Positions 25,789-34,415 of a DNA stretch of 64,000 bases are shown here, one piece after another; position 1 is the stretch's first letter; each line of letters starts with the position of its first letter. The stretch covers positions 62,001-126,000 of the forward strand of contig NZ_JAQFWW010000002.1 of assembly GCF_027706145.1 (NCBI RefSeq). Direction: 5' to 3'. Under the pieces are notes generated by a model, which saw only the letters and a list, made by a program, of their open reading frames with translations, ran no database searches and had not been told where the DNA came from. Origin of the DNA: Bacillus changyiensis (GTDB lineage Bacteria > Bacillota > Bacilli > Bacillales > Bacillaceae). Made by a program: the position numbers and the translations under genes.

Positions 25789-26216
25789 AAAAACAACAGA
25801 CAAACGACGTGATCTTGCAAACCGTTACAAAGATCGCTTGCTTTATTATTTTGCTCTTTTCTTTCCATATCTTTTTGGCAGGTCATAATAATCCTGGCGG
25901 TGGTTTTATCGGAGGATTGATGACCGCATCATCATTCGTTCTCTTACTGCTTGCCTATGATTTGAAAACAGTTCAGAATATTCTGCCGGTCAATTTCATT
26001 TATGTGGCAGGAACAGGACTTCTTATTTCGATTTGTACGTCAGCCGGCTCATTTTTGTTCGGAGCTCAGTTTCTCACCCATTCATTTGGTTATTTTGATC
26101 TTCCTTTGCTTGGGAAAACAGAGCTTGCCACAGCCGTATTATTTGATATTGGTGTTTATCTAGTAGTGGTCGGTGTGACCATGACCATTATTCAAACGAT
26201 TGGAGAGAGAGAATAA
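25785..26216 (+). CDS. mrpB: Na+/H+ antiporter subunit B (MrpB)
   Basis: A 143-residue subunit with four helices. The family marker FLAGHNNPGGGFIGGLMTA is near residue 30. It is part of the membrane core of the Mrp complex next to MrpA. Its start overlaps the mrpA stop (ATGA) and its stop overlaps the mrpC start (TAATG), showing tight translational coupling. Confidence 0.96.
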   Translation: MKKQQTNDVILQTVTKIACFIILLFSFHIFLAGHNNPGGGFIGGLMTASSFVLLLLAYDLKTVQNILPVNFIYVAGTGLLISICTSAGSFLFGAQFLTHSFGYFDLPLLGKTELATAVLFDIGVYLVVVGVTMTIIQTIGERE

Positions 26217-26557
26217 TGGAAATTTTAATGGCTTTCATTGTTGGTTTTTTATTCATGGCAGCCACTTACTTAATGCTGTCAAAAAGTCTTTTGCGCGTGA
26301 TAATCGGAACGGCCGTTCTCAGTCATGGTGTCCACCTTCTGTTATTAACAATGGGCGGCTTAAAAAAAGGAGCCCCTCCCATTTTAAATGAGGAAGCGAC
26401 ATCTTATGTTGATCCACTACCACAGGCTCTGATTTTAACAGCGATCGTCATTGCCTTTGGTGTCACCTCTTTTTTACTGGTCATGGCTTTCCGTGCCTAT
26501 CAAGAGCTGAAAGTGGATGATATGGATCAAATGAGGGGAAATGATCAACATGAATAA
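26216..26557 (+). CDS. mrpC: Na+/H+ antiporter subunit C (MrpC)
   Basis: NuoK-like small subunit of 113 residues with three helices: VGFLFMAATYLML, then the LLRVIIGTAVLSHGVHLLLLTMGG block, and DPLPQALILTAIVIAFGVTSF, which holds the conserved PQALxLTAIVI motif. It overlaps mrpB by one base and mrpD by eight. Confidence 0.95.
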   Translation: MEILMAFIVGFLFMAATYLMLSKSLLRVIIGTAVLSHGVHLLLLTMGGLKKGAPPILNEEATSYVDPLPQALILTAIVIAFGVTSFLLVMAFRAYQELKVDDMDQMRGNDQHE

Positions 26558-28028
26558 CTTAATAATCTTACCAATATTGATTCCTTTATTAGCAGCAGTT
26601 TTGCTTATATTTATGAATAAATCAATCAAGCTTATGCGTGTGTTCAGTGCCATATCTTCCTTTACAGCTGTAGTTGTGGCTGCCGTACTCGTTCAAACTG
26701 TGTTTACAGACGGTATCCAAACCTTGTATCTTGGCGGCTGGAAACCACCGTTTGGCATTGTTTTAGTTGCTGATCAATTTGCAAGTCTTCTCGCTTTAAC
26801 GACGGCAATCATTGGATTTTTAACTGTGCTATATTCATTTCGTTCAATCGGAGAACAACGGGAACGCTTCTTCTATTATTCTGCAATCCAGTTTCTTTTA
26901 GCAGGTGTAAGCGGGGCGTTTTTAACTGGAGATTTGTTCAACTTGTTTGTGTTTTTCGAAGTTCTCTTAATGGCTTCATATGTATTGATCGTAATCGGCG
27001 GTACAAAGATTCAACTTCGGGAATCTTTGAAATATATTGTTTTTAATATTATTTCTTCCGCTTTATTTGTGATCGGTGTAGCTTATTTATATGCTGTAAC
27101 GGGCACATTAAATATGGCTGATTTGAGTGTTCGCATTAGTGAGTCCGGACAGACTGGATTGATCACCGTTATCGCCGTATTATTTTTAATCGTCTTCGGG
27201 CTAAAAGGTGGTATCTTCCCACTCTATTTTTGGATGCCGGGTTCATATTATGCACCGCCTGCACCAATTGCAACATTGTTTGGTGCTCTCTTAACAAAGG
27301 TCGGAATGTATGCAATCGCTCGTGTCTTTACATTAATTTTTACGCAAGATGCTGCCTTTACCCATCAATTAATGATCTGGCTGGCGGCGCTTACCATCAT
27401 ATTTGGTGTTATCGGTTCTATCGCCTACTGTGATGTTCAGAAAATCATCATCTATAACATCGTAACTGCAGTCGGGGTTATTCTATTCGGGATTGCTGCA
27501 AACACACCTGCTTCTATTGAAGGGTCTATCTATTATTTGATTCATGATATGATTATAAAAGGTGTTTTGTTTATGTTAGGCGGAGCGCTGTTTGCACTGA
27601 CCGGAACAAACAACTTAAAGAAAATGGGTGGTCTCATTAAAAGCCATCCCGTGCTTGGCTGGATGTTTTTACTATCTGCAATATCTTTAGCTGGAGTTCC
27701 TCCATTCAGTGGGTTTATTGGTAAGCTAAAAATCGCTGAAGGTGGTTTTAGAAGTGGAGAATTCGTGATTACCATGCTCATGCTGTTATCAAGTCTGCTC
27801 GTATTATATTCCGTTGCGAAAATTTTTATTTACGGTTTTTGGGGAGATGAACAAAAAGATACTCAGATAAAAGGATCAATAAAAAGTTACATCTTTCCTG
27901 CTGCAATATTGCTCGCTCTGTCACTTGCTATCGGAATTGTTACAGAGCTTGCCGCTCCATACTTTCATCAAGCAGCTGACACATTGGTCAACCCGAAAAC
28001 ATATATTGAAGCCGTTTTGAAGGAGTAG
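26550..28028 (+). CDS. mrpD: Na+/H+ antiporter subunit D (MrpD)
   Basis: NuoM/N-like antiporter subunit, 492 residues and 14 helices. Marks: LTGDLFNLFVFFEVLLMASYVLI, the lysine-bearing FGLKGGIFPLYFWMPGSYYAPPAP, and HDMIIKGVLFMLGGALF. I choose the ATG at 26550 (GAGGGG upstream at a fair distance) over the ATG at 26541, which is too close to that site. It follows mrpC with overlap and precedes mrpE by five bases. Confidence 0.96.
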   Translation: MNNLIILPILIPLLAAVLLIFMNKSIKLMRVFSAISSFTAVVVAAVLVQTVFTDGIQTLYLGGWKPPFGIVLVADQFASLLALTTAIIGFLTVLYSFRSIGEQRERFFYYSAIQFLLAGVSGAFLTGDLFNLFVFFEVLLMASYVLIVIGGTKIQLRESLKYIVFNIISSALFVIGVAYLYAVTGTLNMADLSVRISESGQTGLITVIAVLFLIVFGLKGGIFPLYFWMPGSYYAPPAPIATLFGALLTKVGMYAIARVFTLIFTQDAAFTHQLMIWLAALTIIFGVIGSIAYCDVQKIIIYNIVTAVGVILFGIAANTPASIEGSIYYLIHDMIIKGVLFMLGGALFALTGTNNLKKMGGLIKSHPVLGWMFLLSAISLAGVPPFSGFIGKLKIAEGGFRSGEFVITMLMLLSSLLVLYSVAKIFIYGFWGDEQKDTQIKGSIKSYIFPAAILLALSLAIGIVTELAAPYFHQAADTLVNPKTYIEAVLKE

Positions 28029-28033
28029 ATCGC

Positions 28034-28510
28034 ATGGCATTACAAATATTATTCAATTTTATTCTCGCACTATGTTGGATGTTTCTCATTAATGATTACA
28101 GTGCTGTCAGCTTTTTGTCAGGTTACGCGATCGGATTGTTCTCACTATTTTTATTAAGACGTTTCTTTCAACGGCGCTTTTATCTCATTAATATTTGGGC
28201 GATTATCGTCCTGCTGTTTATTTTTATTAAAGAGCTGTTGTTAGCAAACCTTGCTGTATTGAAGACGATCTTGTCTCCAACATTGAACAATAAGCCAGGA
28301 ATTTTCGCTTTTAAAACGGAGCTTACAGCTGACTGGGAAATTACGACTTTGGCGAACTTGATTACTTTAACACCAGGTACATTGGTTGTCGATATTTCAG
28401 ATGACCGTTCCACTCTTTATATTCATGCAGTCGATATCGATGACGCCGAACAATCGATCAACGATATTCGCCATTCATTTGAAAAAGCAATTAAGGAGGT
28501 AAGCCGCTAA
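28034..28510 (+). CDS. mrpE: Na+/H+ antiporter subunit E (MrpE)
   Basis: A 158-residue subunit with two or three N-terminal helices and a soluble C-terminal domain carrying the family block NLITLTPGTLVVDISDD, followed by LYIHAVDIDD. AGGAGTAGATCGC precedes the ATG. The stop overlaps the mrpF start. Confidence 0.95.
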   Translation: MALQILFNFILALCWMFLINDYSAVSFLSGYAIGLFSLFLLRRFFQRRFYLINIWAIIVLLFIFIKELLLANLAVLKTILSPTLNNKPGIFAFKTELTADWEITTLANLITLTPGTLVVDISDDRSTLYIHAVDIDDAEQSINDIRHSFEKAIKEVSR

Positions 28511-28794
28511 TGTTTGAAATTATACTTCACCTATCACTTGGTATTTTAGCGGTCTCCACTTTTCTTTACGTCATTCGGGTCATTAAAGGTCCAAGTATTC
28601 CTGACAGAGTGGTGGCGCTTGATGCGATAGGTATCAATCTTATTGGAATTACGGCGCTCGTCTCTATTTTGTTAAATACCTCCGCTTTTTTAGAGGTCAT
28701 TTTACTGATCGGGATTCTAGCATTTATCGGGACTGTTGCATTTTCAAAATTCCTTGAGAAAGGAGAGATTATTGAAAATGATCGCAGCCGCTAA
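28510..28794 (+). CDS. mrpF: Na+/H+ antiporter subunit F (MrpF)
   Basis: A 94-residue three-helix subunit. The conserved block is [20 protein letters not shown], with the buried charged residues typical of MrpF. It overlaps mrpE by one base and mrpG by 17. In B. subtilis MrpF is also linked to bile-salt efflux. Confidence 0.95.
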   Translation: MFEIILHLSLGILAVSTFLYVIRVIKGPSIPDRVVALDAIGINLIGITALVSILLNTSAFLEVILLIGILAFIGTVAFSKFLEKGEIIENDRSR

Positions 28795-29152
28795 ATTGCT
28801 CATCGCCTTTTTTATTCTTTTGGGGGCGCTCATTTCGTTAGCCGCTTCATTTGGTACATTGCGACTCCCAGATGTCTATTCAAGAATTCATGCCGCTTCA
28901 AAAGGAGCGACCTTAGGAATTATTAGCGTTTTACTTGGTGTTTTCTTTTACTTCTGGTTCCTTCATGGAATCATTACAGCCAAGGTGCTACTCGGTATCG
29001 TCTTTGTGTTTCTAACCTCTCCTGTCGGTGCTCATTTAATCGCTCGGGCTGCCTACAATACAGGGGTCAAAATGGAAGAGAGAAGTGTTCAAGATGATTA
29101 TGAAGGCTATAAAAAGTTTATGATTAAAAAAAGAAAAAACACTTCTTTATAA
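28778..29152 (+). CDS. mrpG: Na+/H+ antiporter subunit G (MrpG)
   Basis: The last subunit: 124 residues with three helices and the family motif [22 protein letters not shown]. The ATG at 28778 gives the same length as the B. subtilis protein. The TTG at 28772 is closer to the ideal distance from the AAGGAGAG site and is a fair alternative; translation starts inside the end of mrpF either way. A terminator follows directly. Confidence 0.95.
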   Translation: MIAAAKLLIAFFILLGALISLAASFGTLRLPDVYSRIHAASKGATLGIISVLLGVFFYFWFLHGIITAKVLLGIVFVFLTSPVGAHLIARAAYNTGVKMEERSVQDDYEGYKKFMIKKRKNTSL

Positions 29153-29156
29153 AGAA

Positions 29157-29182
29157 AGCTCGCCGATTTCGGCGAGTTTTTT
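29157..29182 (+). terminator. Terminator of the mrp operon
   Basis: CTCGCCG pairs with CGGCGAG and is followed by TTTTTT on the plus strand, right after mrpG. Confidence 0.92.
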
Positions 29183-29191
29183 GATGAAACC

Positions 29192-29584
29192 TTAAGATAA
29201 CGAACGATTGACAATCGCCATTGTGCATCGTGAAATACAAATGAGACGGTCTTGTTGATCGCGAATTTCAATCTGGAAAACCATCGTTGTCTGCCCGATG
29301 TGAAGCGGAGTTGCAACCGCTTGAACTGTTCCTTCTTTCACAGACTTGATATGATTGGCATTAATTTCAAGGCCGAAACAAGCCTGCCTTTTTTGGTCAA
29401 TGTGTTGGTATGCAGCAAGGCTTGCTACCGTTTCCGCTAATGCTACAGATGCACCGCCATGAAGATAACCAAAAGGCTGGCGTGTCCTTTCATCAACAGG
29501 CATAACAGCAACACAACGCTGCTTGCTACATTCTGTTATTTCTATTCCCAATGCTTCAAGAAGCGTCTGATTGGCCTCTATCAC
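29192..29584 (-). CDS. yuxO: Hotdog-fold thioesterase YuxO (MenI-like)
   Basis: Hotdog thioesterase of the PaaI/MenI type; the B. subtilis protein acts on 1,4-dihydroxy-2-naphthoyl-CoA in menaquinone synthesis. Marks: VMPVDERTRQPFGYLHGGASVALAET, with the catalytic glutamate in the last helix, and GLEINANHIKSVKEG. I start at the GTG at 29584, eight bases after AAGGAGG, giving 130 residues; the earlier ATG and GTG include that ribosome site. The site itself lies between the comA stop and yuxO, so the gene is the last of the com operon, as in B. subtilis. Confidence 0.9.
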   Translation of the reverse strand: MIEANQTLLEALGIEITECSKQRCVAVMPVDERTRQPFGYLHGGASVALAETVASLAAYQHIDQKRQACFGLEINANHIKSVKEGTVQAVATPLHIGQTTMVFQIEIRDQQDRLICISRCTMAIVNRSLS

Positions 29585-29601
29585 CTGGCACACCTCCTTC
29601 A

Positions 29602-30234
29602 TCACATTGCATTTTCAGATTTCGCAATTAAAACGGCTTCTGTTCTTGATCCCACATTTAACTTGTTGAACACTGAAGTCAAACTATATTCTATTGAACG
29701 CTTGCTTAAGTGCAATGTGTCAGCAATCTCCTGATTCGTATAGCCTTTCTCAACTTCCTGAAGGATCAGGCGTTCTCTTTGAGTTAAGATATCCTTCTTG
29801 CTCTTCTTACCGTCAGCATCTTGCTTCGTTATGAGATCTTTTAAGTAATCATAGTCAACAACGATTTTACCACCCAATATTTGATAAATATACTCAATAA
29901 TCGTTTCTTTTGACTCTGTTTTGCTGATTGCTCCATGCATTCCCAAACGAATCGCTTCCTCAAAATAATCTTCGACCTCATATCCTGTATAGACGATCAT
30001 TTTGCATGTTGAGCATTTTTTAAGAATTTTTTCGGCTAGATCCATCCCATTAATTTCACCTAGATTCAAGTCCATTAAGATCAGGTCATACGTAGAAAAA
30101 TCGTACTTCATCAGAAACTGTTCACTGGCTTCTGGACTGAGGCAATCAACGAGAAAATCTTGATTTGTTTCAAGAATTGCCTTTGTTCCCTCCATGACAG
30201 CCGGATGATCATCGATCACAAGTAATCTCCTCAT
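29602..30234 (-). CDS. comA: Competence response regulator ComA
   Basis: NarL/LuxR-type response regulator that activates competence, surfactin and degQ promoters when phosphorylated by ComP. 210 residues from the ATG at 30234 (GGGAGGAAAAT upstream). Receiver domain: DD at 8-9, phosphorylated D55 in LILMDLNLG, and IVYTGYEVEDYFEEA. Output helix-turn-helix: LTQRERLILQEVEKGYTNQEIADTLHLSKRS, very like B. subtilis ComA. This conservation contrasts with the divergent comQ-comX-comP part, as expected for a pherotype locus. Confidence 0.97.
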   Translation of the reverse strand: MRRLLVIDDHPAVMEGTKAILETNQDFLVDCLSPEASEQFLMKYDFSTYDLILMDLNLGEINGMDLAEKILKKCSTCKMIVYTGYEVEDYFEEAIRLGMHGAISKTESKETIIEYIYQILGGKIVVDYDYLKDLITKQDADGKKSKKDILTQRERLILQEVEKGYTNQEIADTLHLSKRSIEYSLTSVFNKLNVGSRTEAVLIAKSENAM

Positions 30235-30315
30235 ATTTTCCTCCCTTGTATGTTTACCTAAGACCATTTTATAGAAAAAACTTGCACTATGCCAAACAAA
30301 ATCCTTTTATCCACA

Positions 30316-32619
30316 TTACAATTCCATTTCAATATCAGCTTTGAAACCTCTTCCGGTTGCTGTTTTAATATCAAGACGACCATCCAAAGCACGGACACGC
30401 TCACGAATCCCTGACAATCCCATATTTGTGTTATTGTGATAAAGCTTGTCCTGATCAAAACCAATGCCATCATCCTCATAATGAAGGATCACTTTTTCTT
30501 TGATACAAACAAGCATAATTAATACTTCGCTTGCCTTCGCATGTTTGACAGTGTTGCTCAAAAGCTCTTGTACAATCCTATACAAATTCAACTGTGTATC
30601 AAGATCAAGCACTTTGGAAAATCTTTCTGCATTTAAACGAATCCGCAAAGATGTAGACTCTCGATGCTGTACTGCAAGTTTGGAAAGCGCTTTAACAAGC
30701 CCAAGATCATACAGGACTTGTGGCCTAAGCTCCTGACACGTTTCCCTCGTTGTCTGAATGACATTTGACATTTGATTATTAAAACTCGTCAGTTTTTGCT
30801 GAATTTGATTGATACAAACTTGGTCTTTTTGAAGTTCAGCAAGAAATATTTCACTTTTGTGTTTTAATGAAATCATATCCTGAAGCACAGAATCATGTAA
30901 ATCCCGTGCCAAGTCAGATCTCTGTTTCTCTTCAATTCCAAACATCAATTTATTCAGCCATGCTGGATTTGTCCCCTCTTCTTTCACATTTTCAAGATGT
31001 TCCAGCAACTCACCGATTTTCAAAACGTTTTCTAAAGAGACACTCGTATAAAACGCCAGCGTCTCAAGCCAAGAAATTTCATCACGAGTCAGCTTAGGCG
31101 TATTTAAAGCCGACAGACAAAGCATCACATACGATGTCCCACCCCGTTCACCAATTTTAATCAAAAACCCGCGATCGACTTCGATGATTTTGCCGATAGA
31201 GGAAGTAACTTTTGTAACTTCTTTTTGATACGGGGTCCAATGGTCTTCTTGGGTGTCGCCCTCTAATAATACAATGTTTCCGTCTATATCTACTTCTAAA
31301 ACGTATGCTTGGCTGACCTTTAATACATCCAAAATCGTTTGCTTAAGTTCCATTAATACTTGATTTAAAGATGTACATGCGCGGATCATTTGCGTAAATT
31401 TAAAAATACTGTCTTGATAATTAAACCTTTCAGAAAAACGTTTTAACCGAAAGCGAAAATCAAGAATTTCTTTAAAGTAGAAAACTCCAAGCATAATTAA
31501 ATAAATACAAATTACAATCCTGATTGTGCTATATCTGTCAACTCTAAACCGAGAGAAAGTAGATATGTAGGCCAATATAATAGTGGGAACAATTCCAAGT
31601 AAACTATAGTACTTCAATCTACCCAAAAGAAATTCTATATTATAAATCTTATTTGCCATAAATTGATAAACCAAAGACAAAGGAATTAAGATAAGAAAAG
31701 GTGCAACAAAAACCGCAGGATATATATAATCACCTAAAATCAAATATGGAAGTATATATAATACGGTAAATGGTATGATTGCTACTAAATTTATCAACAT
31801 CATGATTTTTAGAAAGTAAGCTTGCTCGGAAAAACGATGTTTAATTAAACCAAAAATAATAACAATAATAACGGAAATAAGGCTAACAAAAAAAGAAAAT
31901 AAATTAACACTGGCTACTTCGTCAATATCTAGCTTCTGGCGTGCAATATACTCTAAAGCCATATTTAATAATGGTAAAAGATAAAGTATAAATATCTTTT
32001 TGCTAAAAAATTCTTTCCCAGTTTCTTTGAAATATTGGTACACAAAGTGTAGGTAGCTCATTGGAACAGATAGAAAAGTAAGTAAGTTTAAATATCTACT
32101 AAATATGTCTCCTCTAGAAACACCAGCAGCACTTAAATAAGCTATTGAAATAACTAGCAAAAAGGTAATTAGCAGAGATGATGAATAGCGTTTTCTTGAT
32201 TTACTTGATTTTAAAATTAAGAAAACACAAAATAAGCAAAGCAAATAAAATGTGATTGGAATGAAAAAAACAAAAAGAATATCGTATCCAATAAATGTTT
32301 CTTTAGTATTAATACTTACTATTTGACCATTTCTCTTCACAGTCAATGAATATGCCCATGAAAGAGTATTATCAACAGATAAATGCTCTTTTGATATCTT
32401 TTTGCCGTTAACTTCGAGAATTATATCTCCTTTTTTCACATCAGCAAATCCTGCCGATGAATCTTGTTCCACATCAATAACTTCAATTTGATGATCAGAG
32501 TTATATTTTAGTCTTGCACCTTCGAAACGATCATGAAAACATAAAAAGGTAACATAAAGACAATAAATAAAGCTTAAAACTATGACTATTAACAAAACTT
32601 TATATAATAAGTGTTTCAT
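30316..32619 (-). CDS. comP: Membrane histidine kinase ComP
   Basis: Sensor of the ComX pheromone, 767 residues. The N-terminal half has about eight to ten helices with an early extracytoplasmic PDZ-like segment (AGFADVKKGDIILEVNGKKIS, about 55-75). The C-terminal half is a HisKA_3-type kinase: DLARDLHDSVLQD with the phospho-acceptor H575, then HAKASEVLIML, DDGIGFD and MGLSGIRERV in the ATPase domain. The DNA coding the membrane half is visibly richer in A and T than the kinase half, in line with the mosaic evolution known for comP. AGGGTATTAA precedes the ATG. It lies 8 bases after comX. Confidence 0.95.
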   Translation of the reverse strand: MKHLLYKVLLIVIVLSFIYCLYVTFLCFHDRFEGARLKYNSDHQIEVIDVEQDSSAGFADVKKGDIILEVNGKKISKEHLSVDNTLSWAYSLTVKRNGQIVSINTKETFIGYDILFVFFIPITFYLLCLFCVFLILKSSKSRKRYSSSLLITFLLVISIAYLSAAGVSRGDIFSRYLNLLTFLSVPMSYLHFVYQYFKETGKEFFSKKIFILYLLPLLNMALEYIARQKLDIDEVASVNLFSFFVSLISVIIVIIFGLIKHRFSEQAYFLKIMMLINLVAIIPFTVLYILPYLILGDYIYPAVFVAPFLILIPLSLVYQFMANKIYNIEFLLGRLKYYSLLGIVPTIILAYISTFSRFRVDRYSTIRIVICIYLIMLGVFYFKEILDFRFRLKRFSERFNYQDSIFKFTQMIRACTSLNQVLMELKQTILDVLKVSQAYVLEVDIDGNIVLLEGDTQEDHWTPYQKEVTKVTSSIGKIIEVDRGFLIKIGERGGTSYVMLCLSALNTPKLTRDEISWLETLAFYTSVSLENVLKIGELLEHLENVKEEGTNPAWLNKLMFGIEEKQRSDLARDLHDSVLQDMISLKHKSEIFLAELQKDQVCINQIQQKLTSFNNQMSNVIQTTRETCQELRPQVLYDLGLVKALSKLAVQHRESTSLRIRLNAERFSKVLDLDTQLNLYRIVQELLSNTVKHAKASEVLIMLVCIKEKVILHYEDDGIGFDQDKLYHNNTNMGLSGIRERVRALDGRLDIKTATGRGFKADIEMEL

Positions 32620-32627
32620 TTAATACC

Positions 32628-32801
32628 CTACCATCTATAAGGTCTCCATAAATAGACTTTAGAATTCAATTCGTAATCATTAAAAGCTTTAATTAAAGAT
32701 AACAACTGATCTTCATTGACTCCCAAAAGACTGGCTTTTCCTGCAATAACCTGCTCCAAAACTTCTGGATGTTGAACCAAAAAACTCACAATCTCCTGCA
32801 T
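32628..32801 (-). CDS. comX: ComX pheromone precursor
   Basis: A 57-residue pre-pheromone, short but clear. It starts MQEIVSFLVQHPEVLEQVIAG and has the family core LLSLIKAFNDYEL before a variable tail, SKVYLWRPYRW. ComQ isoprenylates a tryptophan near the C-terminus and the processed tail is released to be sensed by ComP. Two tryptophans are candidates: W52, which lines up with the modified tryptophan of the B. subtilis 168 pheromone, and the terminal W57. GGGAG at the end of comQ serves as ribosome site. The gene sits between comQ and comP, as in all comQXPA loci. Confidence 0.93.
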   Translation of the reverse strand: MQEIVSFLVQHPEVLEQVIAGKASLLGVNEDQLLSLIKAFNDYELNSKVYLWRPYRW

Positions 32802-32802
32802 T

Positions 32803-33669
32803 TTATTCTCCCTCGAGTCTTCCTAAGATAAAGTCAGCCAATTCCTTCCGTTCCCCCAACTTCGCCATTTCCTTTTTAAATTTTTGGATGGCTAGTTGGT
32901 GCATGACATGCATATATTGGGTAACGCCGGCTGCTTGAAGTTCTGCTTTGTAACATTGTATTTCCTGATTTGATATTTTATCCGCTGTTTCGAATTTTTT
33001 TAACAAATTGATTGACGCTTGATTAAACTGCCGTGCTAAGTATAAGTATGCAAGGGTGCGTTTCTTTTTGCTAATATCACTATTTGAATCCGAAAAAAGT
33101 GCTTTATAATCATTTTCGATTTGTGATGCAATTCCTAGCTGGAACGCATAGATTTCGACCGTTGGATTGAACTCACCAGTCGCCAGCATCGTTCCCAGAA
33201 CACAAGGCAGTGCTGTTAATGAACCTGATTTGCGTTTGATCATGTCAAGGCACTCGTCTTCTGTTGACGGCTGGTTCGTAAGATCATCATGCTGTCCTTG
33301 CATCGATTGTAATGTATACTCCATTAGCTTTTGGAAGAACAAGGGCTCATTTGAGATAGAGCTGATGATTTTGATGCTGAGCGTATAAAGGGCAGTCGCA
33401 GCGTTGAGAGCAACTGAATGATTGGTTTTCATCCAAGGTGCTTCAAGGCTGTCTTCATCCTCTAAGTCATCAAATATATCAAAAGAAAGAATCAGCAGTT
33501 CGATTCCGACAGCAAGCGTTTCAATAGCCCGAATATCTGTTCCCCCAAAACTTTTGTAATGATAAAAAGCAAGTTCACCAAAATAAAAATGACTCTTTGC
33601 CTCAACAAAACAATGTAATACTTGGTTTAAATCATGATTAGCAATATGAATGTTTAAGAGATCATGCAT
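32803..33669 (-). CDS. comQ: ComX-modifying isoprenyl transferase ComQ
   Basis: Isoprenyl-diphosphate-synthase-like enzyme that attaches a geranyl or farnesyl group to ComX. The first aspartate-rich motif is FDIFDDLEDED (residues about 75-85), and MQGQHDDL is near 128. 288 residues; the ATG at 33669 aligns with the start of B. subtilis ComQ. The ribosome site before this ATG is weak, while a strong G-rich site at 33722-33732 lies in front of an in-frame ATT at 33714, so the protein may start 15 residues earlier. Sequence similarity to B. subtilis ComQ is moderate, as usual between pherotypes. Confidence 0.93.
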   Translation of the reverse strand: MHDLLNIHIANHDLNQVLHCFVEAKSHFYFGELAFYHYKSFGGTDIRAIETLAVGIELLILSFDIFDDLEDEDSLEAPWMKTNHSVALNAATALYTLSIKIISSISNEPLFFQKLMEYTLQSMQGQHDDLTNQPSTEDECLDMIKRKSGSLTALPCVLGTMLATGEFNPTVEIYAFQLGIASQIENDYKALFSDSNSDISKKKRTLAYLYLARQFNQASINLLKKFETADKISNQEIQCYKAELQAAGVTQYMHVMHQLAIQKFKKEMAKLGERKELADFILGRLEGE

Positions 33670-33827
33670 GTTCTGTTTTACTTGATCCCGATCTGGGCAA
33701 ATGAAATTAGAAATGTTTTCTCCCCCCCTCTCTTCATATTTTACTAAATCAAATTCCCAATTAATAGAGCATTTTTTTAATTTAACAGTTATATAATAAT
33801 CTATCCTTTATTTGGTTTGAAAACACA

Positions 33828-33861
33828 CAAAAAAAAAGACTTGTCTCAAACAAGTCTTTTA
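33828..33861 (-). terminator. Terminator after degQ
   Basis: AAAGACTTGT pairs with ACAAGTCTTT and is followed by a long T-run on the minus strand. Its stem begins at the degQ stop codon, so degQ can be transcribed apart from comQ. Confidence 0.88.
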
Positions 33862-33999
33862 AGATGTCTTTAAAATTGTGTATTTGTTGTATTGATCAAT
33901 GCTTTTGTTAATCTTTCGCAAGGAGTCCTTTGTTTCTCTGATTTCATTTTCAAGGCGCCAGAGTAATTCTTTTAGCTCTTCGATTTGTTCCTTTTCCAT
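33859..33999 (-). CDS. degQ: Degradation-enzyme regulator DegQ
   Basis: A 46-residue helical protein that stimulates phospho-transfer from DegS to DegU and so raises exoenzyme production. The sequence (LENEIRETKDSLRKINKSID) matches B. subtilis DegQ closely, and the length is the same. AAAGGAGTG precedes the ATG. It stands directly upstream of comQ as in B. subtilis. A ComA-box-like site about 130 bases upstream suggests the same ComA control. Confidence 0.95.
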   Translation of the reverse strand: MEKEQIEELKELLWRLENEIRETKDSLRKINKSIDQYNKYTILKTS

Positions 34000-34127
34000 C
34001 GATATTCACACTCCTTTTGTAAGACCAATTAATTTGTGTATGGTGAACTTGTCGTAGGTATTTGATCTGTTAATACAAGTTTACTGGGAATTGATCTCTT
34101 TTTCACCGAAAACTTCCCAGCTCATTT

Positions 34128-34143
34128 ATGCGCGAAACCGCAA
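34128..34143 (-). promoter_or_regulatory. ComA-box-like site upstream of degQ
   Basis: On the minus strand TTGCGG-TTTC-GCGCAT resembles the ComA dyad TTGCGG-N4-CCGCAA: the first half is perfect and the second matches 4 of 6. ComA activates degQ in B. subtilis, which supports the reading. Confidence 0.5.
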
Positions 34144-34163
34144 TTTAACAATAGGCCAAATAA

Positions 34164-34415
34164 CTCATTTTATATAATAACAAATTAAGTTCTAAATACC
34201 TAGTAACATTTCAAACTTTATACTTTTATATAGGTAAAACCCTTTCATCACAACAATTTAAAGAGGAAATTAGTTTATTGTATGTTAATGAGTCTAAAGT
34301 ATTGTTTGTGATCGCCAAAAATGTCTATGACCTTCTTAAAATATCAGCACCGCAAAAACCGCAAATCGCATTGCGTAGTTTTCCTGAGACAAATTTGCAA
34401 ATGAAATATATGTGA
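34164..34415 (+). other. Open reading frame without a start codon; possible gene remnant
   Basis: In the degQ-yuzC gap (34000-34430) one plus-strand frame runs about 83 codons without a stop and ends 15 bases before the yuzC start. From 34236 it reads in a protein-like way: FKEEISLLYVNESK, then VLFVIAKNVYDLLKI, then ALRSFPETNLQ. No ATG or GTG occurs before its middle and only an internal TTG could start it. It may be the tail of a decayed gene, or chance. I do not recognise it. Confidence 0.3.

Noticed and set aside
34350-34378. CCGCAAAAACCGCAA followed by TTGCG as a full ComA box
   Set aside because: The half sites are in direct repeat or in the wrong relative orientation for the TTGCGG-N4-CCGCAA dyad. 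It is kept only as a remark under the degQ region.
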